A DNA stretch of 64,000 nucleotides from Favolaschia claudopus (GCA_037176885.1 JAWWNJ010000003.1:124001-188000), one strand, 5' to 3'; counted from the first letter of the stretch, positions 11,044-21,509 are shown. Program-made: numbers and translations. The notes: a model not told the origin generated them from the sequence alone.

Positions 11044-11335
11044 TGTCTATCGACAGGCTTGCCTCCATAGACAGACGGTCACCGGTCTATATTGCTCGAT
11101 GACGAGTGCCCTAATACAGCGTCGACGTTGGACATAGCAAGCGGCGGGGTTATGGTAGGTCCTCCAATGGAAGTGGCCCAGACCTTCCTAAGTCCCCACA
11201 TCCATCATCACGAAAATCAATCAAACGTCAAAACTGTCATTGGAATTACAGATTAGGAAAGAGCTCCGGCTCTGCGTAAACTACGCCAACAAGGATTACG
11301 CAGGAAGGTCTGGGTATCCGAGACTACTGGCATCG

Positions 11336-11390
11336 AACCACAGGTCGGGTATTTAACTCAATCAACGTCAAATTTATTGAGAGCGGACAA
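11336..11390 (+). pseudogene. Continuation of the copia fragment after the insertion
   Basis: Joined to 8896, this stretch reads on in frame (TTGRVFNSINVKFIES), the segment that normally follows the integrase core in copia proteins. It ends near 11385-11390, where sequence of the minus-strand gene begins. The true copia fragment is therefore bounded here. Confidence 0.7.
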
Positions 11391-12660
11391 ACGGCATCTG
11401 TTGTCTGGATCATTTGCCCTGCCCTCCACCGTTCTTTGTTTATTCACCTTTGCTTTGATGCTGCGAAACGAGCCCTTTGCGCAGTCGATCGTGAAATCCA
11501 GGTCCCAAGCAATGGGTTCGTTCATCGTCTTGAAACGACCCATCGACTTGGGCAGCGCGGTCTTATTCTGCGAAGGCGTGGTATAAACATTCAGCAAGAA
11601 TCAATGTCGTACGTACCACTAGCACGCGTTGAGCACGTAAAGCAACTTTTTGGAATATGGCACAGTTGTGGACGTCGGAAACGTCTGCGTCGAAATTAGG
11701 AGTTGGATACTGCTGGTTTGTGATTGGATTGACGCGGTAGTCGGGAAATTCGGGCCATCCATTTGACACGTTACAGACTTCGCCAAATATCTTGGTAATA
11801 CGGCGCTGCGTTGGGTGATATATTGATTAAAGAGCAGAGTGTGAAGTTTATTGACTTACCCGGACGGCATTCCGCTCACTCTCCGTCAGCATATCGTGAT
11901 CGATGACGAGGGGTTCACCAATTTCGTGACTTTCAGCGTCGGGTGTTTCTTCTGACTCTGCGAAGAAATCAGACTCAGTTGCTGTATCAGTTGCCGGCTC
12001 AGATTCGTCATCCGAAGACAACGCAGGGCGAAGGGCCGGATCGATTGACTCGTCCAACGCAGCAGAGCGTCGTGAGGTCGAGCGGCGGGTGGACGGCGCA
12101 TGTCCGATGCGGGATCGTCCACGCTGAGGGCCACGATATCGGCCAGCTGGAACCGGTCGTCCGCCCACCTCCAGTGACGCCACTCGCTCTGTCAAGCCAT
12201 CGACCGAATTCTGTAGGGTACGGGCGTCGTTTATCACCGTATCAATCTTTCCAATCAACATATACAGAAGTTGGTCGGTTCCAGGACCATTCTGGGAACT
12301 TTGTACACGCTGTGTCGAGTAGGCAATACGATTAGGAGTCGGTGTGGTAGCAGGGTCGGTGAATCTAGCGTTGGGGCCAGCGCGTCGATGAGTAGCAACG
12401 GGACTCTCAAAAGAGACGGAACGACCGTGGCGCGAGGGGGTTCTACGAGACAGTTCAGATAACGAGACAGTATAGCATGTATAAGGACGTACGGAGGAGG
12501 ACCACGACCGATGTTTCCGTTGGCAGGTGGCGGGGGCCCGTAGCCATGAGGATTAAAACTGACGGCCAGCTGGATGAGAAATGGTGTGGTCAGAAAGAAA
12601 GAAAGTTACGCACGGATCTCCCTGAGGTGCCCCTTCCCCGTAGAAATTGTAGCGATTCAT
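11358..12660 (-). CDS. Multi-exon hypothetical protein, nearly intact
   Basis: Exons on the minus strand, 5' to 3': 12660-12614 (tentative), 12569-12493, 12442-11860, 11805-11617 and 11567-11358, with GT..AG introns of 43-54 bp. Exons 2 to 5 join in one open frame. The tentative first exon is out of phase by one base, so either the start differs or there is a small lesion. The protein has a Pro/Gly-rich N-terminus, a short predicted coiled coil (LLYMLIGKIDTVINDARTLQ), a basic Arg/Ser stretch, an acidic Ser/Asp/Glu region, then a conserved-looking C-terminal part (RRITKIFGEVCNVSNGWPEF and following). I recall similar uncharacterised proteins in basidiomycetes but no function. The last codons overlap copia sequence, so the native C-terminus was probably cut. 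Confidence 0.6.
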
Positions 12661-13093
12661 TGATCAGAGAGTGACAGAGACCATAAGATAGAAAAGAGCG
12701 TAGGGCTGGCAGGAAAGACCGAAAAGCAGCGTTGGACTGGAGAGCAGAGGAAGACGCAAGGACGACGGCACAAAGAGGAAAAGAGAGGCAGAGAAGGAGC
12801 CGGCGCCATGGGTATTTGTTGTCGCTACAGCATGCAGGGACGTCAGACTTCGCAGCAGGGTCAAGACTGATAAGCTTTGATTTTAGTATGTGGTGCGGCG
12901 CGTGTTTGAATAAAGTTTGATTTGAGGTACAACAAGACACAGAGACATAGATGTAGGTATGAGAGCATAGAGACAGTGAATACATGAGATAGAGGGCGGG
13001 CTGTGGTCAATGGCGTGGCGGGACCAGGCAGATGCCTTGAGAGGGTTTTGCGAGGACCATGGCAGTTTGTAGCGCGCAATAAATAAATATGAT

Positions 13094-13407
13094 GTACGTG
13101 GACAATGGTCCACATAGGAGGGGAAGCTTGCTTCAGTTCGTACATGGAATTTACTGAATTACATACTACATAGTACAGACTCTAAGGACTCGCCGGTCTA
13201 TTCTAAGTACTCGTGCAACTGTTGAAAAGGCTCAAGAAATTGAAATTCATTAAGAATGTCCTGTATATTGAATCCATAAGTATTGAGTTTGAAACCCAAA
13301 GCCTCTCTCCGCTCTAAATCAACTCTGAGCATCTGACGCACTGTGGTTTCATTTGGCTTCTGCAATCTTTGCAACAGGAAAGGTGAACGAAATGCTATTC
13401 CGTTCAA
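13094..13407. repeat. Dispersed repeat, copy 1 (second at 39945-40200)
   Basis: The region begins GTGGACAATGGTCCAC, a hairpin followed by ATAGGAGGGGAAGCTTGC, and shares further blocks (TTGAGTTTGA.ACC..AAGCCTCTCT) with 39945-40200. On the minus strand 13198-13407 is an open frame of 69 residues containing KLNTYGFNIQ; the same motif is visible but broken in the second copy. It may be the 3' end of a transposon gene. I cannot name the family. Confidence 0.5.
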
Positions 13408-13498
13408 GGGGGCACCGGTGACTAAGCCTCAGGCACTAAGGGCTAGTTAGTTAGTGTCGGAAAAAAAAAGTTTGACCGGAAAAATTTGAGCGGGAATA

Positions 13499-13647
13499 GA
13501 GCTTATTTGCAACCGGTGAAAAATAGGAACTACCCTCAATCTCACTTGTGGAGCGAAAATTTGTGCCAGTATGCGCCTCTCACTTTTCACAATTCTCGCT
13601 TAGCTTTGTACTTGGAAATCTGCTTCTCACCGGTTGCAAATAAGCTC
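13499..13647. mobile_element. 149-bp TA-flanked MITE
   Basis: Terminal inverted repeats GAGCTTATTTGCAACCGGTG and its complement, with TA on both sides (13497-13498, 13648-13649). Too short to encode anything. Confidence 0.85.
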
Positions 13648-13948
13648 TAATGAGCTTCTGGTAGTCTATTTAAGTGAGAATCACTGGTGGCAGGTCTATG
13701 TACATGTGGCTCTTCAGAAGATGTAGTGCCGCCAATGCCACTTTTTCTCGACCAAAATCGGCAAAAGTGGTACCACAGGATTGTGGGGAAGATCTTTCCG
13801 ATCGGTTCCTTGCGGCCAGATTTTTTGATTTGACCCGGCAACTGACCGCCATTAGGCGCAGAGTCGGGGAGAAATGCTGATTGATGCCGCGGATTTGGGG
13901 GGAGATCAATCATGTGACGTATGCCTATTGTCCATGAGCCCTACCTTA

Positions 13949-14326
13949 CAGCCGTTTTGTAAACAATATACGGGTTTTGATCAAGTGGTGCTCATTCGTT
14001 TGTGCTTACCTTTGTTTTGCTTCCTGTCACCAGCTCCACTTCAGCCGAATCTGATTTTCGCTTCCGCCACCCAAAGAACACCAGGAAAAAATAGGGGGTT
14101 AACAGAACTGAGGTTCAAGACTCAGCTGCTACTTGCCCAGAGCTCGACAGGGCCATGACTTGCGAGCAAGGCCCAAAACAAGGGACCAGCGGCACTTGAT
14201 GTGGTACGGCAACGCCCCACAAGGTGGTGCTCCCGGCTTTGCCGATGACAGAATCGTCAACAAACGTAAGCACAAACGAACGAGCACCACTCAATCGAAA
14301 CCCGTATATTGTTTCCAAAACGGCTG
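13949..14326. mobile_element. 378-bp TA-flanked MITE (CAGCCGTTTTG family), copy 1
   Basis: Termini CAGCCGTTTTG and its complement begin arms of about 60 bp. TA flanks at 13947-13948 and 14327-14328. A second copy in reverse orientation is at 40620-40985, and a related terminus (CAGCTGTTTTAG) bounds the element at 33113-33460. The core is non-coding. Confidence 0.85.
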
Positions 14327-14562
14327 TAGTTAGTGTCAATGTGGCTTTGTTTGTTAGCTATGTTTTGCCTTCCAAAGAAGGTTGGAAAGCATCCAACCTG
14401 CTCTGGCTACTCTTCTTAAGACAGTAGAACAGTGACTGAACCTCCAATAACTTTATTCACGGGCGACTTAACCGTGGGAACATATTGCCGTATATAGTGA
14501 TTACGTAGTTAGTTAGTCCAGGCTCGAGGTCGGAAAAGAAAAAAACGGCCTTATATAGTTTT

Positions 14563-15475
14563 TTAGAATGCCGGTGCCCCCTTGATTCCGTTCAATGTTT
14601 TCACTCTTGAAATTGCAACAAATGACAACCCAGGAGCAAAATCTTGTTTGCCAAGATCAATCACTGCTTTGGTGAGAGTCAGACCTTGACTTTTGTGAAT
14701 CGTGATAGCCCATGCCAATGTTAGGGGAAATTGTGATCGTGATAATGGTACTCCGTTAGATTCCCATTCTGCTGTCCTAGGAACAATTGGAATCCAATCC
14801 GGTTGCACACCTTCCCAACCCTGACTACTGAGTTGGTGGTCCTATTCCAGGTTAGAATATCTAATAGCCGCAATTCATATACATACCTGTGTATTCAGGA
14901 CAGTGTACAAATACTACAGCTGGTAAGTCTTTTTTTGGATTGCTGCCTGGCAGATACCAGATTTTTTTGACAATGCCTTGAGTTCCATTAACCAGTCCTT
15001 TGTATGCCCACAGGTTTCGAGTAATCATGATGCGAGCCCCCTCAGCAAGATAAATTTCAGCCTCCAATCCCTCGGCATCTTCAGCAGATGCCTTTCTAGA
15101 TTTTGCTCCATTGATACGGTGGTGTTTGGCTCTATAGCATACAACAGGCTTATTGAGGGCAGCCAGTTGAGTTTTGTTCACCATATCAACTACTTCCTTG
15201 GTTGGAAGTAAATGCAATACTTCTCGAAATTCATCTTGCTCTGCAGGAGACAGATTGTGCCAAAATCGAGTGGAGTACATTGTATGATCTTCTGCAGTTG
15301 TTTCATAAGTTCGCAGTCGCATGAGCGCATCTCTGAATGCAATTTGCTCTGGTGTATCTCCTTGTTGGCGAAAGATTTCAGTCAAAGTCAGACATTGGTC
15401 GAAACTCTCATAAGCTTTGCGACTTTCTGTTGCAAGTTGTCCCCGTGGTCCTGGGTTTTTTCCAGTTTTCAATGT
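14563..15475 (-). pseudogene. PIF1-type helicase C-terminal fragment (Helitron-like)
   Basis: Two minus-strand blocks, 15472-14861 and 14808-14563, join across a GT..AG intron (about 14885-14840). The first contains LTEIFRQQGDTPEQIAFRDA and GARIMITRNLWAYKGLVNGT, typical of the region after the helicase core in PIF1-like proteins of Helitrons and related elements. The second contains FPLTLAWAITIHKSQGLTL, the conserved C-terminal helicase motif, and ends with FVAISRVKTL. The Walker A and B motifs lie in the missing N-terminal part. The sequence is open and little decayed, so truncation may be recent. No Helitron terminus was identified. Confidence 0.8.
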
Positions 15476-15596
15476 GGATGGCTCGCCAAATGAGGCTGGT
15501 GCGATCCGCGAGGTGGCTGACGTCGTGCTGCAGTATCGTGGTCACTCCGAGCGCATGTGTAAGGGCAACCTTTAGGACCCGAGATGTCTCGAGGGT

Positions 15597-15676
15597 CTAG
15601 CGAGGGAGAATCCAAAGTCAATCAAAGACGCTACTAGGAATACATTACAGCGCACCTAGCGAGGGAGAATCCAAAG
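15597..15676 (+). repeat. Short direct repeat CTAGCGAGGGAGAATCCAAAG
   Basis: The motif starting CTAGCGAGGGAGAATCC occurs at about 15597-15617 and 15656-15676. It sits between the PIF1 fragment and the gypsy integrase in otherwise non-coding DNA (15480-16020), which may be a decayed LTR. Confidence 0.5.
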
Positions 15677-15825
15677 AGAAGAAAGGCTAAGGATTCCCAC
15701 GCTAGGTGTGGCAAACATATACTAACTAATTCCCACAAGGCCGGGTCAACCGGCAATAGTCCCTGGCCCGATCACATGCTAAGTCCCACCTTGATGACGT
15801 AGTTGGACTGGGACCTTGTGTACCC

Positions 15826-15978
15826 AAAAGTAGGTCGGCGGACCCTAAAGCGGGCAAAGGCCTATAGCTACTTATAGGGCTTTATAGACCTATAAATGTC
15901 ACGTGTTAGCGCTTGGACCATGCCTCAAGCTGCAATTATTTTTGGAAGAAAAACCTTTGAAAACACAGCAGAACTCTG
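15826..15978 (-). mobile_element. Fragment of the CAGTGACCG hAT-like MITE
   Basis: Reversed, this matches the interior and right part of the element at 41901-42282 (TCTGCTGTGTTTTCAAAGG through GGTCCGCCGACC), including its TATAGGCC-rich tract. Neither terminus is kept. Confidence 0.65.
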
Positions 15979-16027
15979 TCAAGGGGGAATCGGGATTCAA
16001 ATTTCGGATATAGGGTCGATACAATTT

Positions 16028-16940
16028 TTAAGGAAGGGAATCGAAGGCAGCAACAGCAATGGAGCGAGGTTTGGAAGGGTATTTGCGGTAGAAGAAAGCA
16101 GCGACAGCGTCCGGGGCAAAGACATTAGAGTGCTTCACCCATTGATCATGGGACGGGTCATAACCCTTCCAGCGAACAAAGTACCATAGACTCCCATAGC
16201 GGATCTTGGCATCCAATATCTCCTCGACCTCCCATTGCTTGTCGCCAGGAACGTCAAGGACTGGTGGCGGCTCTTCGTGTCTGGGGCGAGTGGGGAATGG
16301 ATCGGCTTCCACAAGCTGAGGTTTCAGGACGGGAAAGAAAGGGTGGAGGGCAGAGTACCGGGGCGGCAGCTCCAGTTTGAAGGCACCATTACCGACGACC
16401 TTCAGAACCTTGAAGGGGCCGACACGCCGGTTGGAGAATTTCACCGAAGGGCGGGTGGTGCGGATATCTGAAGCATCAACCGACACCCGGTCACCAATCT
16501 TGATGTCTGGAGCTGGCGTCCGCCGGCGGTCATAGTGCTGCTTGTACTCTGCTTTGGCCTTGACAAGTGCTGCCTTCGCCTCGGAAACCCCTGACGTAAT
16601 CCGATCGCGGAACTCGTTCACAGCCTCCAACCTAGAACGTGCAGCGTGGGGCTCAAAGCCCATCCGTGGAAGCCGACCAGTGTCCGTCATGAACAGTACC
16701 TGCTGCGTGGAGGAGTGCATGTGGTTGTTGTACGCAAACTCTGCTGCAGGTAGCAGCTCATCCCAGTCGTCCTGCTTGTAATTGGTGAAGAGCCGAATGT
16801 ACTGCTCGAGTTCCTGGTTAACGCGCTCCATTTGGCCATCGGTCTGCGGGTGGTAGGCCGTAGAAGTGGCTGGGGTGACCCCAACGAGGCGCCAAAGCTC
16901 GCGCGATGAACTGGGTGCCACGATCCGAGATGTTTAATTA
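16028..16940 (-). pseudogene. Ty3/gypsy integrase C-terminus with chromodomain
   Basis: The minus strand reads the end of an integrase catalytic core (NISDRGTQF around 16935-16905, holding the second catalytic Asp, then TAYHPQTDGQMERVNQ with the catalytic Glu), the GPY/F-type module (RVGPFKVLKVVGNGAFKL) and a chromodomain (WEVEEILDAKIRYGSLWYF, then VRWKGYDPSHDQWV). This order defines chromoviruses, whose chromodomain is thought to direct integration to particular chromatin. A single frame change lies between ISDRGTQF and the long open frame (about 16905-16890). The upstream side is cut at about 16940, so protease, reverse transcriptase and RNase H are missing. Confidence 0.92.
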
Positions 16941-17112
16941 AATTAGCAAGGTTGATACTCTAACTTCATTGGGGGAGCTTGCTCCCCCCTTATCAGAGCC
17001 GTCACCGAAAAGCAATAAGCTGTGCTCTTGCACTTTTGATGGGTATCGTAACTTCTGATGTGATCGATGAAGCCGTGATAAATTGTTGTTCCAGCTTCCA
17101 GTGCAATCCCGT

Positions 17113-17396
17113 ACTGTTCCTGCTGATCTTTCGGCAACACTGCTTGATCCTGTCTGATGGAAGCATGTGTTGCACTGATTGACCTACCCCCTCCCTGGCT
17201 GAGGCTACAGGCACTGAGTTCATGGGTTTCTAGCTATTGCTATTGAATGTTTAGAGCAGGGAGGTATACTTTGCCGTATTCATAAGTAACCATACCGAGA
17301 ATTTGCCCGCGCTGTTCCTGCTAATCTCTCGGCAACACTGCTTGATCCTGTCTGATGGAAGCATGTGCTGCACTGATTGACCTACCCCCTCCCTGG
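17113..17396. repeat. About 85-bp direct repeat pair
   Basis: The block CTGTTCCTGCT.ATCT.TCGGCAACACTG...CCTACCCCCTCCCTGG occurs at 17113-17198 and 17309-17396. Intervening DNA is non-coding. A minus-strand open frame over the first copy (17140-16943) is not recognised. Confidence 0.7.
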
Positions 17397-17456
17397 ATTC
17401 CGCCAAAAATTTACAGAAATCGCGTTTCTGAGAGGGGATATACGCGACTCGAACTC

Positions 17457-18952
17457 AGCTTACATGATATTACCTAATACACTGGCTACACGATCAGACC
17501 CCCGCGGTAAACACAAGACTAGTTGGCCATGCGCTGGAGTTCTTCCGAAGTCTGAGGAGATTGAGACTTGGAAAGCGGAGCGGCCGACGGGGTTTAGGTT
17601 GTGACACGATATCCGCAGGTCCAGCCGGAGCAGTAGGGGATGGTGCACGAGGAGGTACCGGATTGGCAGCTGGAGGCGTAGAAGTGGAGGAAGGAGGGCT
17701 GTAATCATCATAGACGATTTGAGAGAAGAATATTTGTATGAGTGTATCTCCCCCTCAGCCCGAAATTCCCCACAGTTTGAGTTGTCGTCAAATTTGATAT
17801 GAGGCGACGACCCGAAGGTACGCTTTGAGGGGCGATAAGCCTTCCAAGCCTTGCGATCATCCGGGTACCCAACAAAAATAACCGATTCGCCACGATGGTA
17901 GAACTTTTTGCGATTAGGATTGTAGTTATAGAGGTAAGCCCTGCAACCGAACCGGTGAAAAGACCTGTACTTCGGCTGTTTGCGGTTTGGGAAGCAGATG
18001 GAGAAAGGGGTACGAAGGTCGAGAGCGCTGTGTGGGTTACGGTTTTTGACATAGACCATGTAATTGCTGGCCTCAGCCCACATGCTAAGCGGTCGGAGTC
18101 GATGAGGACGGTGCGAACACAGTCAAAAATAGACCTAAACTGGCGTTCGGCAACACCGTTCTGTTCAGGAGTACGTGGAGCGCTGCTTTTTAGCTGAATA
18201 CCGCGTGCCTTCAAGAACCGCCTGAGGTCTTCGTTGATAAATTCACCCCCATTATCGACGTACCAGACCTTAAGCTTGCGACCTGTCTCGCGCTCGGCCA
18301 TCTCCAACCACTCCTTGAATGCGGCTACTGCATCGCTCTTGTGACGCAGGTAAAACATCCAAATCCAGCGGGAGCAGTCATCAGTGAAAGCGAGGGCATA
18401 CTTCGATCTGCTCAGGGAGCAGTCCAAAGATCCGAATGAACGTGATCGAGAATTTGTTCGGCATTTTCCTCTTCCGAAGGAGGAAAAGAGGCACGAGTCA
18501 TCTTGCCCTCCATGCAAGATTGACATACCGGCGGCTCAGCATTGAGTTCCGCCGTAGATAGTTTCACACCTGAAATGTGACCCTTCTGAACGAGAGCGCG
18601 CAGCGCAGGGTAGCCTAGATGCCCTAGACGCTGATGCAGCTCCTCAAGCTTTGAGGTCGGAGGTCGAGACGAGGTGGAAAAAGAATTCTCCGTCGACGAG
18701 GAGGAATCGAGGTGATAGAGGCGATCGCTGCCGAGAGAGGCGGTCAGAATAACCTTCTCGGACGAAATGAGGTTGCGGATGAGCTTGCCACTGTCACCCT
18801 TCTCAAAGGTAACACAGCGTCCACCGCCAAAGACGGTGTAACAGTCCGCCTGATCAAGCCGCGACACTGATATAAGCGTCGGCTGAGAGTCAGGGACATA
18901 ACAGGTATCTTTCAACCTGAGTCGGACGTTACCACCCTTAGGATGGGACGCT
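17457..18952 (-). pseudogene. Ty1/copia GAG-pre-integrase and integrase (copia-1)
   Basis: Minus-strand frames give CYVPDSQPTLISVSRL, then the zinc-binding GAG-pre-integrase domain with HQRLGH and CQSCMEGK, HSDLW with the first catalytic Asp (about 18430), WYVDNGGEF with the second (about 18260-18235) and TPEQNGVAER with the Glu (about 18165-18140). The integrase continues to IFVGYPDDRKAWKAY. Frame breaks near 18430 and 18080 show decay. It then becomes unrecognisable at about 17600 and ends by 17457; reverse transcriptase and RNase H are absent. With gag/protease at 19977-21153 and the LTR at 21510-21677 it forms one element, split by an insertion. Confidence 0.85.
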
Positions 18953-18953
18953 A

Positions 18954-19974
18954 AGATGGAGAGCGTGTGAACCCCGCACCTGATGTAAGCAGCCCATGTG
19001 ACCGTGGGAGGTTTCCAAATCTCAAGGTTCGGAAGAAAAAATCATTTATTTTGGCCTTTTTGAGGGCCGCAAGCCATCGTCTCTCTCTAGAGCACTACCA
19101 AAACCCTTGAAACAGTCCTTCCTGTGTACATTGAACTACTAGACACCCCCTTTGGTGCTGCCACAAGTGCCCACAACATGACCAAAGTATGCGCCGGGGC
19201 GGGCCGAGGTGGCAATGCTGTGGCAGTGTAGACTCGTCACCAGTCTGCCACGCAAGGCCGACAAATGTGGCGAGCACGTCGGGCGTAGCAGACTGGTAAC
19301 TCTCGGGACATGCCAAAGGGCTGTCGCGGAGTTTCAAAAATTTGAGTGGGCCCCATCAATCTGTTCCTTTTCCCCCTCTAATATATATTCAAGCTTCAAA
19401 AAGTACCACAATACACTCTTATACAACATTGCTATATATCTAGCTATTTAGTTCAGTGTTTTCGACGCAATAGGTAAAGGAATTGACGGTCGAGAAATGG
19501 CTGAGCCACAGAATGTCACACAGTTTTGACGCGGTCGCATCACTCGCCGAATAGCCGGCACCACTCAAATTTTTGAAACTCCGCGACAGCCCTTTGGCAT
19601 GTCCCGAGAGTTACCAGTCTGCTACGCCCGACGTGCTCGCCACATTTGTCGGCCTTGCGTAGCAGACTGGTGACGAGTCTAGTGGCAGTGCATTCCAAAT
19701 CTTTTGGCCGATTTTTCGAAAACGCGCCGCTTGGCGGGAAAACACGATTGCAAGCCTTTCCCAAAAATGTCACACCCATGTCACACACCCTTATAACTTT
19801 CCTCCTGGGCATTATTGATTCAAAACTCTTCATAGAGTGTCATCTACTGCCATCTAGCTTCCATTTCTATGTAAAAGTTTGGCCCCAAGATGCCTGTGGC
19901 TGACGGTATAAATGTGTGACAAATGTCACTGTGACTGCTGACATAAGAGTGCGGGGTTCCCACGCTCTCCATCT
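18954..19974. mobile_element. 1021-bp TA-flanked TIR element (AGATGGAGAGCG family)
   Basis: Ends AGATGGAGAGCGTG and CACGCTCTCCATCT; the arms stay similar for about 45 bp. TA duplications lie at 18952-18953 and 19975-19976. Deleting the element plus one TA restores the copia frame across the junction (EAQLLASHPKGG), which validates the edges. A second element is nested inside (19231-19679). Relatives: 32534-33494 and 38776-39475. No transposase is visible. Confidence 0.9.
19231..19679. mobile_element. 449-bp nested TIR element with about 120-bp arms
   Basis: Begins GACTCGTCACCAGTCTGC and ends with its complement; the arms continue through GGAGTTTCAAAAATTTGAGT. TA flanks at 19229-19230 and 19680-19681. 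Each arm contains a further inverted pair (CCAGTCTGC/GCAGACTGG). A truncated relative lies at 43997-44060 inside another copia fragment. Confidence 0.87.
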
Positions 19975-19976
19975 TA

Positions 19977-21153
19977 GTAGCTGTGCTTCACCGCGACCCT
20001 CGATTTTCCTCGAACCGTTGCCGAACCCGCTGATATTTCCGGATACGGCTTGGGCGTAAGAAACGAAGTCGCGTCGAACGGAGTGAATGTGTGTCGATGT
20101 ACCGGAATCGATGATGGTAGACGCACCCGCTGTACGTGCACTGTACGCGGAGTTGTTGGTCTGGGAGGATGACGTCGGAGGTGTAGCCGGAATGCTCTCA
20201 TCACGCAGGGAGTAAGAGGAGAAGTCGGCCACGGAGGCCATTAAGCATTTCTCGAAGCGTACATTATTGGATTTTTCGTCTCTCCCTCCATCCGTATTGT
20301 GGGCCTTCTCCTTGCCCTTACCCCTCTTCCCCTTCTTTTTATGCTGCTGCTGCTTCGGGCCCTGACCGGCCTTACCGCAACCCGGTTGCCAGCAGTTGTC
20401 CGCGATATGACCTTCATGCTTGCAGTTACGACAGAATTTCGTACCGCGAGCGATGGCAGCATGCTCCAACGCTGCGAGGGCAGACTCCTGCGACTGACCC
20501 CCGGTCTTTGGGGACTTTCTGCGGCGACGGGAATCGAGGACACCCTGGATCGTAGAGACCAGAGTAGTCGTGTCGTCAATTTTGGCGCTCTGGACAAGGG
20601 AATAGTAGGATTTGGGGTCGTCTGGATCGGAGGGAAGAGTGGAGAGGAAGATGGCACTAACGATAGGACCGGGGATACTGAATCCGGCCTTCGTAAGATG
20701 AGTCTGCGCTTTCTGGAAGTCCTTCACATGCTGATCGAGTGCGAGCGTGTCATCGTCAAGGAGGGGACGAGTGAGCTGACGGAACCAGAGCATAATACCC
20801 CCAGTTCCAGTCTGCCCAAACTCGGTCTCGAGAGTGGTCCAAGCTTGGTGGACAGTGTCATAGTCTGAGACTTTGACTACGAGCTCGCTGTCGACAGAAG
20901 ACAGCAAATATGAGAGTGCGGACCTGTCCTTCTTCTTCCACTCCTCCGCAGACGCCTTGTCCCCCGGCTTAGATACCGTGGAAACAATATCCCAGATTTC
21001 GATTGTCTCGTATGCTGACTTCATCCGTTTGGACCACGGGAAGTACCCGGTTTCGTCCTTGCGGCGGTCCTCCTCGCGCGGAAAGAAAGTCCCAGCGCCG
21101 TGGGGTAAATCCCAGGAAGAAGCCGTCGAAGTTTTTGTGTCCGTATCGGGCAT
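19977..21153 (-). pseudogene. Ty1/copia Gag and protease start (copia-1)
   Basis: An open minus-strand frame of about 390 residues begins MPDTDTKTS. It has a copia-type Gag domain (WSKRMKSAYETIEIWDIV, KAWTTLE-like WTTLETEFG), a basic linker, a CCHC zinc knuckle (CRNCKHEGHIADNC, about 20425-20385) for RNA packaging, and the aspartic protease active site IIDSGTSTHIH (about 20120-20085). It is open and well preserved until the TIR element begins at 19974. The codons across the junction rejoin the integrase frame at 18952. The start is the first ATG after the leader; the leader itself contains another inserted MITE. Confidence 0.9.
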
Positions 21154-21288
21154 GACGTGTCAGCGAGAAGTCGACAAGTTTGGCGTAGAATGTGGCGGGA
21201 AGCAGGGTACGAGTAGATGTGGGGAATGAGATAATAAAAAGAGTCGTCGAGTTTTCGACAAGTAGCGGTCCGGTACTGGCTGAGATTA

Positions 21289-21480
21289 GCGAGTTTGTGC
21301 GAGCGACCCAGGTCGCTTTTCGATTGCTCAGATCAACAGATACCAGGTGTGTACTCTAAGCGACCTAGACGAATATTGCCCTAGGGCACTCCTAGGTCGC
21401 TGAGACTTCACGCCTGAGACTGCTCGTTGTGTAGATCTCCGGGGTTCCAAAGCGACCTGGGTCGCTTTGCACAAACTCGC
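21289..21480. mobile_element. 192-bp TA-flanked MITE in the copia-1 leader
   Basis: Ends GCGAGTTTGTGC and GCACAAACTCGC, with TA at 21287-21288 and 21481-21482. The element is full of GCGACC/GGTCGC motifs, including AGCGACCCAGGTCGCT and AGCGACCTGGGTCGCT near each end. It lies between the primer-binding site and gag. Confidence 0.85.
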
Positions 21481-21496
21481 TATTAAGCAGAGGCGC

Positions 21497-21509
21497 GGGG
21501 CCCATAACC
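21497..21509 (-). promoter_or_regulatory. Copia primer-binding site, initiator-Met half-tRNA type
   Basis: Directly inside the 5' LTR the minus strand reads GGTTATGGGCCCC. This is complementary to the anticodon-loop region of eukaryotic initiator methionine tRNA (GGGCCCAUAACC, containing the CAU anticodon). Drosophila copia and some fungal relatives prime reverse transcription from such a half-tRNA instead of the 3' CCA end. The position immediately after the LTR supports the call. Confidence 0.75.

Larger units (their letters stand above)
8897..11326. mobile_element. 2430-bp long-TIR element (Mutator-like) carrying helicase DNA
   Basis: The ends are inverted repeats beginning TAGTCTCGGATACCCAGAC. 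They stay alignable, imperfectly, for about 190 bp (8897 to about 9085, and 11326 back to about 11140). Direct 9-bp duplications CTGGCATCG flank it (8888-8896 and 11327-11335). Joining the flanks continues the copia protein (YRCWHR then TTGRVFNS), which independently confirms the boundaries. Long TIRs with 9-bp duplications are typical of Mutator-like elements, and host-gene cargo without a transposase is typical of Pack-MULEs. Inside are a RecQ-like helicase fragment, an acidic open frame on the other strand, a TA-flanked MITE and a fold-back structure. No transposase is visible, so it would be non-autonomous. The superfamily assignment is inference. Confidence 0.8.

Noticed and set aside
14563..15475. 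Joining this PIF1 fragment with the Helitron at 53.5 kb as one family
   Set aside because: The two helicases differ clearly in sequence in the shared C-terminal motif region, so they appear to come from different elements.
15530..15995. Whole region downstream of the gypsy integrase as its 3' LTR
   Set aside because: Part of it (15826-15978) proved to be a fragment of the hAT-like MITE at 41901-42282, and no matching LTR copy or clear TG..CA borders were found.
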